Shown piece after piece: positions 1 through 12,664 of a DNA stretch of 64,000 bases. Each line of letters starts with the position of its first letter. Positions within the stretch are counted from its first letter, which is position 1. The DNA lies in NCBI GenBank assembly GCA_027605045.1, contig JAQFWX010000134.1, forward strand, positions 1 to 64,000. Reading direction: 5' to 3'. The position numbers were made by a program, and so were the translations under genes. The notes beneath the pieces are model-generated. The model did not search any database. It saw only the letters and a program-made list of their open reading frames with translations, and was not told the origin of the DNA. The DNA is from Phallus indusiatus. Its lineage: Eukaryota; Basidiomycota; Agaricomycetes; Phallales; Phallaceae.

Positions 1-1217
1 TTTCATCACTTCCAGACTCTTCTCCACTTGATTCGTCTTCTCCCAATATCTCTGCTTTTATTTGTCGATATTTCTCTTCGTTTTCAATGAAATTAGGATC
101 GAATTTGAATATGTCTGCGAGGAGGGTCAATTTTATTGAGATGGAAAAAGATAAAATTTATTCACTAAGGCCTTCCTGTACTTGTAAATCCCCATCAAGG
201 ACAACTTCGTGAGTGATTTGATCTTCTTCGGGTACTAAATCGAGCCCTTCGGGAAGAATGGGATTGTCCTTGTACTTGTCTTTACGGATTTGCATAAGAA
301 CCTCGACCATGAATTGAACCCGCTGAGAGATTTTGCTCTCGTTTAGAACTACCCTAAAACGCTCAAAGACGAAGTTGTTTGATTTTGGGTCATTTTCTGC
401 CAAAAATGCGCCAACTTCACGCATGAATCCAACTGCGATTTCAACAGAATCGTCTGTTGGACGTTCCAACAATAACACGAGAATCTGAAGGGCCAAAAGC
501 TCATGAGCCACGGTTTGATTTACCAAATGTGCGATGAAGGTAGTCGACGAATGGCATAAGATCTGTAATAGAAATTACTTCGGCACCTTATTGCCTTGAG
601 AAATAACGCACTTTGTCATTCCTTTTGAACGCGCGGCGAAATTGGCTGACAAGCCTATTCAAGACAAGTTCACCGATTTGAGGCAATTTTGTGTTGATAA
701 TAGCAACCAGCGCCGCAAAGACAGGCGTATAGGGTAGTGACGCTGCTTGTGCTTTCATAATACTTCTTGAAAACAAACCCCTCCCTCGTACTAAATTTTC
801 AGAGAATAACTCTGGAACGACATGCTTGATGTTTGTCACGTTGACTCGATTGACGATACCAGTAAGCGACTTCCGTAAGGCATCCCATGACATACGTTGA
901 TATTCCGGGGATGCCTTGTCTCCTGCCGCAGCAGCAGCAGCTTGCATTGCACGCAGACGTGCCGGAGGTATGTAAACGCCACCAGCTTTCCCAGACGATG
1001 CGGTCAACTTAGCAAACTCGGCTTTCGCATCGATTGCATCTCCGTCTGTTGATTTAGTTTTATTTTGTAATTCTTGTTCCGCGAGCCTCAGAGCCAGCTG
1101 CCTTTCGCGCTCTTGTCTTCGTACTGGATCAACATCGTCCACCTTTGGTAGATCAACGCGAACTCGTCTCGAGGGGGACCGGGAAGGTGAAGGGGACCTG
1201 AAAAACGAATCAGACAT
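1..1217 (-). CDS. cwc22: Pre-mRNA-splicing factor Cwc22, 5' part (gene continues past left edge)
   Basis: Cwc22 is a spliceosome component (Prp19/NTC-associated) that is needed for the second activation step and, in other eukaryotes, for exon-junction-complex loading. Start codon at 1217; exons 1217-612, 562-166 and 114 to the edge, joined in frame. An RS-like N-terminus (SRSPSRR) precedes the conserved entry motif GGVYIPPARLRAM, and the MIF4G domain follows with SWDALRKS, NVTNIKHVVPELF, GRGLFSRSIMKAQAASLPYT, INTKLPQIGELVLNRL and ERPTDDSVEIAVGFMREVG. The last visible residues (FKFDPNFIENEEKYRQIKAE) end the MIF4G region; the MA3 domain must lie outside the window. It is divergent from tma46. 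Identification rests on strong family similarity across about 370 residues. Confidence 0.93.
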
Positions 1218-1441
1218 ATGATATGACGAACATCAGGTAAAATGACCTTTTGCGCTTATTATAAGAAGATCGGTGGGCTGGGACTGGAGACTCAGTGAGT
1301 GTGGACATGGTGGCTGTTTTCAAAGCGAGAGCTCGCTTACATCAGCAATCGGTGCCTTCACAAACCTTGCTATAGTCTGCTTAAAACCCACTCGGATTCA
1401 CACTTGAATTTCCTTTCACTTTTTATCGCTGAATTAAGAAA
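1218..1441. promoter_or_regulatory. Shared divergent promoter of cwc22 and tma46
   Basis: Only 224 bp separate the two start codons, so both promoters and 5' UTRs must lie here. No consensus TATA box is obvious. Inferred from gene orientation only. Confidence 0.4.
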
Positions 1442-3037
1442 ATGCCACCAAAGAAACAGCCGGCAGCAAGTAGCTCTAAAGTGGCGGTCGACAAGGTGGG
1501 TAGACCCGATAAATCCAGCACAAACATAATTACACTACCTTCCTCCTAGACATTTGGGATGAAGAACGTTCGTTGTGTTCAATTAATTGCAAATTGACGT
1601 TGCTTCCTAAAGTTCCGACCAGAAAAAAGGCGGGAAGGCACAGAAGATGGTACAGCAAATCCAGAAACAGGCAGCGAGTTCTGGCAAAAATAAAGACGAT
1701 CTTGCCAAAGAAAAAGAAAAAGAGCTTCGTGAACGAGCTAAAGCCGAAGAGGAGAAACGTCGGAAGGAAAATGCAGATTTATTCAAGCCCGTTCAAGTAC
1801 AGCAGAAGGTTCCGTTTGGTGTTGGTTTGTAACAGTTGCATTTTCCACCATATGAACTATTTCTTGATCGCTCGATTAGATCCCAAAACTATCGTGTGCG
1901 CATTCTACAAAGCAGGAACATGCGATAAAGTATGTATCTCTTTCTTGCCGGCACAACAATCTCGATCATACAAGCTATGGTGAAGGGTAATAAATGTAAA
2001 TTCTCCCATAACTTAGACGTTGGCCGGAAAGTGGAAAAGAAGAATCTGTACGAGGATAGCCGAGATAATAAGGAGGATGGTGAAACCTTTTCCTCCTCGC
2101 TTTTGTCGACTAATGCTCATTGCGCGAAGACACGATGGACAATTGGGACCAAGAGAAGTTACAGAAGGTCGTATTGTCGAAGGCTGGGAATCCCCGGACA
2201 ACCACAGATGTGCTTTTAACTTTTGTTTCGAATTCTACCAACTCATTTCATTCCAGATAGTATGCAAATATTTCATTGACGCCATTGAATCCAAAAAATA
2301 CGGCTGGTTTTGGCAATGTCCAAATGGTATGCACCTCCTAAATTATATACGAGGTCATTGATGGTCGAAATTAGGCGAGAATTGTCAGTATCGACATGCC
2401 CTACCACCCGGCTTCGTCCTGAAATCTGAAAAAAAGGCGAAAGAAGAAGCCGAAAAAGCGAACACCATCTCGCTCGAAGAATTTTTGGAAACAGAGGTTT
2501 GCGGCTTTACTATCAATTGCAATTGATGCTGTAGACTGAGCCTTCTTCTTCAAGCGACATAAACTAGGCCCGAACTTAACACCTGTCACACCCGAAAGTT
2601 TCGCCATCTGGAAACGAAACCGCTTAAACAAGAAGGAAGCCGAAGCTGAGGCGTTGCAGAAAGCGAAGGCTCAAACGGCAGCCGCAGGAAATCATCGGGG
2701 CTTAGCGGTCGTGACTTGGTAAATTTGGTATTATGTGTCCATTCCTTTCCTTACCTTTTTAACCCAGTTTCAATATAATCCCGAATGGTTTCAAGATGAT
2801 GATGAAGGTACAGGTACGTAAACAGGGTTGTTAACGAAGATCGTATCTTTAACAAGGAATGTTTTGCTAGATGACTTGGATCTTCAGAAATACAGAATCA
2901 GACATGAAGAAGAACGTGCGGCTGCTGAGACTGAAAGGTTGGCCCAGTTACAGTTGGGTGAATCAGTGGCTGGAGAAGCACCCACTGATGAAGTTAGCGG
3001 GGAAAGTGACGAGGAGGATGTTGTGGGGGATTCATGA
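1442..3037 (+). CDS. tma46: CCCH zinc-finger translation factor Tma46 (ZC3H15/DFRP1 family), one-base frameshift in exon 9
   Basis: Family members bind DRG-type GTPases and associate with ribosomes. Exons: 1442-1495, 1550-1567, 1623-1824, 1880-1929, 1986-2079, 2130-2209, 2257-2326, 2375-2496, 2555-2718, 2768-2813, 2871-3037. Sequence order: [10 protein letters not shown] start, TFGMKN, a K/E-rich coil, two CCCH fingers ([19 protein letters not shown] and [12 protein letters not shown]...[13 protein letters not shown]), then [20 protein letters not shown] and an acidic C-terminus. Exons sum to 1067 nt, one short of a reading frame: in exon 9 the run AAA at 2689-2691 should be AAAA to read [14 protein letters not shown], the family motif. 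Everything downstream is intact, so a sequencing error is more likely than a mutation. Expected product about 355 residues. Convergent with cwc2. Confidence 0.9.
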
Positions 3038-3130
3038 GGCACCACGATGGGCCGGTTACCCATTCATATCCTTTTTCTGTATCTATAAACTACACTGCAA
3101 TATCATGAATATCATGCCTATGTTACAATG

Positions 3131-4312
3131 TTATTCGTCGTCACTCCCGTAGTCTCCTAGGCCTAACTTCAGGCCTCCCACCGGTTTTATGTTGCTGTTG
3201 CGTTTTCTAATTTCTGCAAAATACCGCAAACCTTCAAGGGTATCTGCAGTGAGAAGACCAGTGGACTTCAGAGCGGGTGGTTCTTCGACTCGTCTTCGTT
3301 TCGAATCCGGTTGCTCGCTATCATCCTCCTCTTCTTCTTCATTAAGAGTAATACCATCTTCAAGAGCCTTCACACTCCTCACAGCGTCCACGAATGCTTC
3401 ATGTACGCCTTCCTGTAACTTTTTCGCAATAGCCTCTTGACCCCACTCCTCCAATTTTCGCTTTTCTAGCACCTTGGTTGTGGGATTAGGATCCTCTGTA
3501 GCCCAGCGAACATTGAGAATCTCATCGTTATCAAGGGATTGACAAGCCATTGCTTCTTTTGCGAACTGAGCATTCAGTTCAGATTCATACGTCACAAATG
3601 CAACGCTACGGTATTGGAGAACGCGAACTAATAAAAAATAAACCACTAGAAAAAGCGCTGGAGATGATACATACCACGTTCAATCGGTCCCCACTCTTTA
3701 AAATGACGAACTACGACTTCTTCAGTTTCCTTGCCATCTCCGGTTTCTTTTATTCGACCGATGTACAACGTTCGATTATGTCGCGTGAAACTACCAACGC
3801 CACCCATGTCGTCACGGTAGTCTGCGAACTTTTCTCTTGCGAAGCAATCTTTGCTCGAGTCAGGCAGAGCAGTGGTGGGGTCTGGCAGCACATGCAGATA
3901 CTCGCATTCATATCCGTAGGGACAGCATCCACGTGCAAAGAATAAACAACAGTAGCGAATTCCGCTTGTGTTGGCCCGTGTATAACCAGAATCTCGTTTG
4001 ATATTGCACCGTGTTTGTGATTTGACCTTACTGTAGATAATAAGTGTGTGAAAGAAATCAAACGAAATGTTTTTACTTTGAATAATTATCTTCACGATCG
4101 CCTCCAGCCCATTTATTATACCATATGTCTGACATAATGTATTAAGCATTGGGGACTTATTACCGTTTCTTGAGCTTACTATATTCTTTTCCTGTCTGAG
4201 GAGTTTCGTTTTTGGTTACCTGACCAGGTTTTACTTGCTTCCGTGCTGGCTTGAGAGACTTCTTTGTAGGAATAATCTGCGTCGCTGTCGTGACAGCATC
4301 CTCGGTAGACAT
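3131..4312 (-). CDS. cwc2: Pre-mRNA-splicing factor Cwc2 (RBM22-like, Prp19 complex)
   Basis: Cwc2 contacts U6 snRNA and helps form the catalytic core of the spliceosome. Exons 4312-4180, 4128-4077, 4030-3675 and 3627-3131 give 345 codons in frame. Visible in order: basic N-terminus (SLKPARKQVKPGQVTK), the Torus segment (YNIWYNKWAGGDR), a CCCH finger (CCLFFARGCCPYGYECEYLH), DYRDDMGGVGSF, an RRM (NRTLYIGRI ... SVAFVTYESELNAQFAKEAM) and NVRWATEDPNP. Length and motif order match the fungal family. The start MSTEDAVTT was chosen because it is the only ATG upstream of the conserved region. It is the second NTC-type splicing factor within 5 kb and is divergent from xrn1 (114 bp between start codons). 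Confidence 0.93.
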
Positions 4313-4426
4313 ACTAGTAATGGTGGCGGAGTGTCGCGATTACAAGCAACAATATCATGTCAGCGTGACGTGACAGACAACTTCCCTGACTTTCACTGTC
4401 CAGCTACTCGTTTTTCCTTGCACGTT

Positions 4427-7400
4427 ATGGGTAAGAGATGAATGCTCACTTTATAATAATTTAACTTATTGTAGAATATTATAGGTATTCCCAAGGTAAT
4501 TCAAATACTGGCAGAAATCATATGGCTGTTTTTATTAACGCGCCTTTTCTTCCCAGTTCTTCCGCTATATTTCGTAAGTACTTCAAATGCTTCAAAGTTT
4601 CACGCAGAATTCATCGTCTTTAGAGAGCGTTACCCTTTGACGTCTCAGCTAATTCAAGAGAATAAGATTCCTGAATTCGGTGTGCTGCACTGACCCTGTG
4701 TTTGCTATATTGCTTCTCTTATTCGCTTTTCCAGACAATTTATACCTCGATTTCAACGGCATCATACACAACTGTGAGGAAAATTATGTCTTCTAGGTGC
4801 TAGTTACGGAAACGTTTGTCTGCAGGTTCGCATCCAAACGATGAGGATGCCCACTTTCGATTGTCCGAAGAGCAAATATTCACATCAATATTCACATACG
4901 TTGACCATTTATTTGGAAAGATCAAGCCCAAGAAACTGCTTTTCATGGCCGTAGATGGTGTAGCTCCAAGAGCCAAGATGAACCAGCAACGAAGCAGACG
5001 GTTTAGGACAGCGAAAGAAGCCAGAGAAACTCGAGAGAAAGCGATACGTAGAGGAGAGGAATTGCCCCAAGAGAAAGCATTTGACAGTAATTGTATAACG
5101 CCTGGTGAGGACAAATTTACATAGCATACGAATTCTTCCTTAAGAAGAGATAGGAACACCATTCATGGCGAGACTATCGAATCAATTGCGTTATTTCATC
5201 AACAAGAAGATCACCGAGGATGCGGCGTGGCGGGAAGTGGAGGTTATATTGTCGGGGCATGAAGTTCCTGGCGAAGGAGAACATAAGATAATGGAATACA
5301 TTCGACATTCTAAGGCCCAACCAGATTATGACCCGAATGTTCGACACTGTTTATATGGCCTTGACGCAGATTTAATGATGCTGGGACTTCTAAGCCATGA
5401 CCCCCATTTTTGTTTATTACGAGAGGAAGTTAAATTTGGACCTGCGAGAAAAAAGGGATCTACAACGTGAGTAACATTCTTGTCCTTTCAATGCTATCTT
5501 TTCATGATGAAAATGTAGTCTAGAGCAGCAAAATTTTTCCTATTACATATCTCATTATTACGCGAATATCTTGACCTTGAGTTTCGCGACATTGCACCTT
5601 CATTATCTTTCCCTTATAATCTGGAGCGAGTTATAGACGACTTCGTCTTATTTGCGGTTTTTGTTGGCAACGACTTCCTCCCAAATTTACCTGATCTTCA
5701 TATTCACGAAAACGGGTTAGAAAAGCTCTTTGATATTTATAAACGGGTGCTACCCGGGCTAGGTGAGAGCGGCGTCATACATTTTTATATAAAATATGTA
5801 ATGAAATTGCTTAGATGGCTATTTAAATGAAAGTGGCATCATCAATAACAAGAGATTGCAAGCTATCCTTAGCGAATTAGCCGCCTCAGAAAGAGAGACA
5901 TTCGAGAGTGAAAATATGGATATGAATTGGTTCAAAGGAAAGCAGTCAAAGCACGTTACACAAACGGAGGTGAAGATAAATCAGGGGTCCGCGGGTGAGA
6001 CTTTTCTGTTCTCCTGCAATGTAGATCTAAACTGCCAAAGAAGGCATGACCAAAAGTCAACAAATTATATTCCGACAGATCCAAGATTTTGTGTTGTCGA
6101 ATCGGAATGCCTCTCGTGATGCCATCCAAACAGCCCGACTGTCGATGTTAAACACCTTCTCTGCCCGAGACAGAGCATTCATCATCAAATTAGCGAATGA
6201 CTTACATCTTACGCTAAGATGGGATGAATATGACGACCAAGATCAGAACATCCTCACTTTTTCTTTTCCTGCCCCCCCTGGGGAAGACAGTGATAGTTCG
6301 TCAGATGATATTGATCAGGATGACAATAGCGAAGGCGATGCTGCGATAGACAGGGTTTTAAGCAAATACTCTAAGTTAACGATAGCCGACGCCGACAACG
6401 TGGACTCTGACGAGCAATACGAGCGAAAATTGACTGAAAAAATGGATGCTTGGAAGAGAGATTATTATCGAGTTGAGAATATCTCGCATTCTCAAAGGAA
6501 ACCAACTGACAACAGTAGCAGAAACTGGATATTGACTATGACAACCCCGAACAGATGTATCGATTGATGCATAAGTACGCCGAAGGACTTCAATGGGTAA
6601 TGTTGTATTATTATAGTGGCGTGGCTTCGTGGGGGTGGTTTTACGATTATCATTATGCACCGCGCATATCTGGTGAGCTCAAGTAAATGAATTTAAACCC
6701 AACTCATTTTATTTCTCAGATCTGAAGGGAGTCGATAGCATGGAATTTGAGTTTACTTTAGGATCACCATTTAAACCGTTCGAGCAATTGATGGGAGTTC
6801 TTCCTGAAGCAAGCAAAGAACACATCCCGGCTGCTTTCAGAGTGCGCTTACCTTTCTAAGTTGACATATATATACTAACCGCTGGACAGGACTTAATGTC
6901 CGATCCGACTTCCCCGATTTTGGACTTTTACCCTGCAGACTTTGATCAAGATCTCAACGGTAAAAAGCAAGACTGGGAAGCGGTGGTGAAAATTCCTTTT
7001 ATTGATGAAAAACGTTTATTGGACGCCATGGCTGGTAAGTTTTATTGTATGTGTATGTGAATTTACCAAACTCTCTACAGGTAGAGAACATCGCCTTACT
7101 GCTGAGGAAAAGCAAAGGAATACATGGGGCACAAGCACCAAGTTCAAGTACGATCCCAACCGAATAACGACATACCCCTCATCATTACCTGGATTCTTTC
7201 CCGATATTCATCGATGTCAATGTGTCGCCGAAATGTATGATCTTCCTACTTTAGATGGTTTGCATCTCGTTGAAGGACTTTGCGATGGTGTTTTTCTCGG
7301 CTCGTCGGCTCTGGCTGGATTCCCGTCTCTGAAAACCTTGCCTCATTTCTCGGAGCTAGCCTATCATAGCGTTAGCGTTTTCCAGGCGGAGACCCGGAAT

Positions 7401-9790
7401 AAATCGATAGTTGTTCACGTACAGAACCGCTTTGAAAATAAGAAGACCGAGGAGATTGCTCAGGAGATGGTTGGTAAACGGGTGTTCATCGGATGGCCAT
7501 TTCTTCAAGAAGGTCTTGCAGTAGCAGTTTCCGATTCGATGTTCCGTCATGAGAAAGAAAAATTCGGTCACCATGGAGAGCGTATATTTGCCAAGCCTCA
7601 TAATCAAGAATGGTCATGGAGTAGGAAGGTTGAGAAAATTGAGTACACATATTCCAAACGCTTTGGGGTGGCGATTGGGTCAACTGATGTTTTGGTTCAT
7701 GTGCGGCCGTTGAAAGGTACGTATTGATTTCACACAATATGCACGGTTAATTAAAAGAGTGCCAGGACTCAAGCGTTTGGACTCCGGAGCATTAGTCAAG
7801 GAATACGAAGAAGAGGATAAAGAGACGGAACAAGTTGCCCAGCTCACCATTACTCATGTAGAGTCAGAAGACCCCCGTTTCCTCGAGAAGGAGGCTCCGT
7901 CAGTCAAAGAGGAATTCCCTGAAGGAAGCAAAATCTTCTTCCTGGGGGAGCATGCTTATGGGGTGGCAGCACGAGTTTCTGAAACCACGGAATCTACTCT
8001 GACCGTTGTCCTGGCGGTTAGTTTTCCTATTTTTTGACTTTTTTGTTCTCATCCATGATTTAGTTCTTCCCATCTGAGCAAACTGAGAATGAAACTTTCA
8101 CCAGTACCGTAAAAGATCGAAAGCTAACACAATACATTCCTTCCTATCGCCTTGTTGACACTCTAGGCATATCGCCTCTGGCTCTTTCCAGAATCACCTC
8201 GACTTTCATGGTCATTGGCACGGACGGACAGAAGGTTAATTTAGGCCTCAATTTAAAGTTTGAGGCAAAATCTTTGAAAGTATTGGGTTATACTCAAAAG
8301 TCAGCCAACGGACGTAGTTGGGAATTTAGTGAGAAGGCTATCAACTTGATTCGCGAATATAAGGTGCTTTATTTGATCCTTTCCCTGTTTATTGTGTTCA
8401 CGATTTCTTCAGGAAACCTTTCCTTCCATCTTCACAAGACTGGACTCACAAAATCACGGTATGATTTGAACAGGAATTTCTTTGTTAGCTGTTGAATGTG
8501 TTTTAGATATGGTTCGAGCTAGCGATATTTTTCCTAGGGACACTGATAGCCAAATGAAATCAGTTCGTGCTTGGTTGGGTACGAATGGTGTTCGTGATAT
8601 GGAAGCCGTATCATTATTTTGTGATAATCTTGAAAAGGTAGAAAACCGATCCTCGAACCGGCAATAAGCTGATGCTCTATTTGTTAGGACACTGTTATGC
8701 AAATTGAAAAGTTGGCAGATGGATTTAACTCCAATAAATCTCCAGCCTCGATTAAGAAAGCCATTGTGAAAGGAATTCCTCGAGAAGCCGTTTTGAAACC
8801 AGAGCATGCAGTGTACCGCCTACAAAATCAGAGGTTCGCTCTAGGTGATCGGGTGATTATGGTTCAAGATTCAGGTGGTGTGCCCTTGTGTGCGAAAGGT
8901 GTGGTGATCGGTCTTAATGCCAACTCCATGGATGTTGTTTGGGACGTTCCTTTCCTCTCTGGAACTGATTTGGGGGGCAGGTTTGTCGAATTGTGCTCAT
9001 CTTCACTGCTGGAGTTCATTATCAAAACAGATGCTCTCAATATCGGGGTTCAACATCCATGTTCAACACATGCCTTAATTTGACCCACCCTCAATACATC
9101 GTATCCACTCGTCAAAATCGGACGCCTTCGTTCCCGTCCAACACATTGACACCGTACACTGTCATCCGGCCACAAGCTGGGACAGTCCCTGCATCCGGTT
9201 TTAGGCCTGCCCCTAAGTATGTGCTTCATGGAGTTTTATGCTATATAATATGTTAATTCGAATGATTTAGTTCAACGGTACGCATTATGGCAAATCCACA
9301 CAGAGGACGGGGTACACCACCGTCTCATGTTCAAGGAACTTATAGGGGCGGATTGAATGGAACAGGTCGTGGTCGGGGTGCAAATCATACTCCCGATATC
9401 AATGAATCCGCACAGACGACTGAACGAAATCCCGGTTCGCAGCCGCATACCCGTCACGGTCCAACGAACAATACAGCGACTTCGTCTTCCTCGCCTTTCA
9501 ACAGCTCGGGTTATCCGCGAGGCGGTCCCAGGCATAATGGCAATAGAGATGAATCTTCCTTAGCACCAGGAGGACAGGATTCTTCTCCTGTTTCTGTTGG
9601 GCGCGGTTCATTCCATTCCAACGGACGAGGTCTACCACATTCGCCTGCACGGGGTGTGGTTCCCTCGGCATTTTCGGGAGGGAGAGGCTCTTCGTTTCGT
9701 GGAGGAAGGGGTGGTCCAGCCTCTCCTGCTAACAGGGGAACACCATTTATTCACCGTGGACCTAAGCGCGGTAGCTCAACTCCAACGTGA
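4427..9790 (+). CDS. xrn1: Cytoplasmic 5'-3' exoribonuclease Xrn1
   Basis: Xrn1 degrades decapped mRNA processively from the 5' end in the cytoplasm. Twenty-one exons sum to 4356 nt (1451 aa): 4427-4430, 4485-4495, 4557-4573, 4624-4679, 4735-4773, 4826-5104, 5154-5466, 5524-5762, 5815-5994, 6041-6471, 6522-6672, 6720-6841, 6890-7034, 7081-7716, 7760-8016, 8064-8363, 8413-8458, 8507-8637, 8688-8980, 9031-9216, 9271-9790. The invariant start MGIPKFFRYISERYP is spread over three microexons (4, 11, 17 nt). Catalytic-domain signatures: [65 protein letters not shown]. Later parts include [12 protein letters not shown] and a Gly/Arg-rich RGRG C-tail, typical of Xrn1 rather than of nuclear Rat1. At exon 8 a second acceptor (5518) would read LEQQNFF, closer to the family, but needs one more T at 5534-5538. 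Confidence 0.95.
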
Positions 9791-10042
9791 TGACACCGTT
9801 CTGTCTTATTTAATATTCGTGTCGACTGTTTTGTAGGCCAGTATATGCTGGAACTATTGCTGTGTGTTCTTATTAAGAATATTGCTTCAAGTAATACTCT
9901 AAAATACGAGATTGTGTTAATGTTAATGTATCAGTTAAAAGCAATGGATTCGGACATTCGCAAGATTCGGAATTAGTCAAGAATTAGTACCGTCTATACG
10001 CGACCTTACGTAACGGGTATTGTTTGTGCCACTAGAGTCTTG

Positions 10043-12205
10043 ATGAACACTTCCTTCGACACCATCCTTATTCTTGATTTTGGATCTCAGGTATCTTATC
10101 AAAGCGTTGACCGTTATCCACAAGCTGTTCGCTGATTGGCTCGCAGTACTCCCATCTGATCACTCGAAGATGTCGTGAAATTAACGTATATGCTGAGCTT
10201 TTGCCATGCACTCAAAAATAAAGGACTTAGGATGGACGCCAAAAGGTTTTCCTTATTCATATATCTCAATACGGTACTCATGATTTACTCAAAGGCATTA
10301 TCTTGTCTGGCTCGCCATATTCGGTATACGATCACGATGCACCTCACGTAGATCCTGCTGTGTTTGATCTGGGCGTCCCGATTTTAGGTATTTGTTACGG
10401 CTTACAAGTGAGTGTTTTGCAGCTAGTTATTATCCATCACTTTCTCAGTGGTAAATCAGGACATGGCGTGGAATCTGGGGGGTAAAGTCGATAAATGCGA
10501 ACATCGAGAGTATGGTTTTGCCCACCTTCAAGTCAGCAAATTAGGACCTGGTCATGAGTGTGCTGATAGTCTATTCGATGGGCTGGATGAAGGTGTTGAT
10601 GTACGTTGATTACCCCTTTATATTAATGAAGTTTATATCTTGCTTCGTCAGGTCTGGATGTCGCACGGAGATCAAATTCGTGAACCACCTCCAAATTTCC
10701 ATGTTATCGGAAAAACCAAAACCGCTCCATATGCTGCCATTGCCCATAACTCCAAGCCGTTTTATGGAATCCAGTTTCATCCTGAAGTGACGCATACACA
10801 AAACGGTCGAGAAGTTATTGCTCGATTCGCCTTGAAAATCTGCCAATGCAAAGCCAACTGGAATATGGTGCCATTTATTGTTATTAGCTTGTTCTCTTCA
10901 TCTCAGTAAACTCCTTAGGAATCTTTCATCAGCAAAGAAATTGCTCGAATTCGGGACATATGCGGTTCAACCGGACGAGTGATCGGTGCCGTCAGTGGGG
11001 GTGTCGATAGCTCTGTTGCAGCCAAACTGATGCATGAGGCAATAGGTGATCGGTAGGGTTTATTTGAGGATTATTCCGATTCTATCAATATCTCACAACC
11101 ATCAGCTTTCATGCTATCATGGTAGACAATGGCGTTCTTCGGATGAATGAAGCTAGTCAAGTACACAAAATGTTGTCCGAAGACTTAGGAGTCAATCTCA
11201 CTGTTGTGGACGCTTCGGATCTATTCTTACAACGGCTGGCTAATGTCGAAGACCCCGAGCAAAAGCGAAAAATTATTGGAAATACATTTATCAACATATT
11301 TGAAGAGGAAGCCATTAAAATCGACCACGCTGGCGAAAATGAAGCTAAACAAGGGGGAGTCGCTAAAAGAAAAATAGAGTGGTTGCTTCAAGGAACGTTA
11401 TATCCTGATGTGATTGAAAGCATAAGCTTCAAAGGCCCTAGCGCGACCATCAAGACTCATCATAACGTCGGAGGACTATTGAAAGACATGAAACTTAAAC
11501 TAATCGAGCCGCTGCGTGAATTATTCAAAGGTTTGTACAACTATTTTCTCTTCGTAAGTTCCCAGTAAAACTAGTTCTATAGATGAAGTACGGGCACTTG
11601 GACGATTGCTAAATATTCCTGAACATCTTGTGAATCGACATCCATTTCCCGGCCCTGGTCTCGCTATCAGAATTTTGGGACCTGTGGCACGTGAACAAGT
11701 TAAAATACTGCAACATGCTGATAGCATTTATATTGAGGAGATCCGTAACGCTGGTTTATACGATAAAATAAGCCAGGCATTCGCCGTCCTATTACCCGTA
11801 CGGGCTGTTGGCGTTCAAGGCGATAAAAGGACATACGAACAGGTATGCCGCTGCCTTTTACTACCGAATTCAATCTCTCACATGCTGTTGTCGTTTCTAA
11901 CCTCAATCATTAGGTTATTGCTTTGAGGGCAGTCACTTCAGAAGATTTTATGACGGCAGATTGGTATGTCAGCTCACTATCAATCTTTTGCGTTTCGTTG
12001 TTGATTCATTACGCATCAAGGTTCGTCTTCCCCCCAGAGGTGCTTCGACGTATATCTTCCCGAATCACGAATGAGGTATCCGGTGTTAATAGGGTGACCT
12101 ATGATATATCTTCAAAACCACCCGGTGTGAGTAGCGATTCGTTTCTAGATCTCTTTTAGCAGCTCATAAATCGAATTTTCCTTGTAGACTGTTGAATGGT
12201 TATGA
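10043..12205 (+). CDS. gua1: GMP synthase (glutamine-hydrolysing), one-base frameshift in exon 2
   Basis: Converts XMP to GMP using glutamine and ATP in purine synthesis. Exons: 10043-10090, 10147-10245, 10295-10407, 10460-10600, 10652-10867, 10919-11052, 11106-11530, 11583-11842, 11914-11963, 12021-12126, 12188-12205. N-terminal class I amidotransferase: [16 protein letters not shown], nucleophile Cys in GICYGLQ, and FHPEVTHT with the His-Glu pair. ATP-pyrophosphatase domain: PP-loop AVSGGVDSS, then [16 protein letters not shown] and [10 protein letters not shown]-terminal dimerisation domain: [14 protein letters not shown], ending [15 protein letters not shown]. The exons total 1610 nt, one short of 537 codons. 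Exon 2 reads CTCAAAAATAAAG where the family needs one more A (A run 10214-10218) to give [12 protein letters not shown]. All other junctions keep phase, so this is probably a base-calling error. Confidence 0.95.
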
Positions 12206-12664
12206 AAGCATAGATTCTAGTAGACTTTTTTAGACGCTGTTTTGCTTCATTTTTTTTTCAAATAATGGTCATGCAAGTAAACAACTGATTTGTGATCGTG
12301 GTAAAAAGTTGACTTGCTCCCAAACTCGATATCCGACGTCCAACGGTCAAAGCAACCTTATGCACGTGGCCTGACAATCAAATTCGTTATTTGACCGAAC
12401 AAGTACTATGTGTTGGATGCTAAAATTTTACTGGTTAATAACTGAAGCTTTATAGTAAGTCTCGGTGCGGAAGCAAAAAAAAATGTACGACAGACACTAC
12501 ATGGTAGATGATCGGTAAAGGCCATTAATTATTAAGGTATACATATTATAATTGCATGTACAAATTGCGTATCCTTCATTATGTAGCGATGTGCTACTGT
12601 TAAATTTATACTGCTGAAAGTTGAATTCAAAATCTGATAGGCTCCACATATGTAAGATTGAGAT
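12206..12664. other. Convergent intergenic region gua1/ypi1
   Basis: About 460 bp, AT-rich, with T and A runs (12241-12265, 12470-12485) that could hold the 3' UTRs of both genes. No gene, repeat or RNA was recognised. Confidence 0.4.

Noticed and set aside
5519..5538. Possible fourth homopolymer frameshift in xrn1 exon 8 (LEQQNFF reading needs T6 instead of T5)
   Set aside because: An acceptor five bases downstream (AG at 5522-5523) keeps the whole 21-exon gene in frame with no edit, so an error is not required, although it remains possible.
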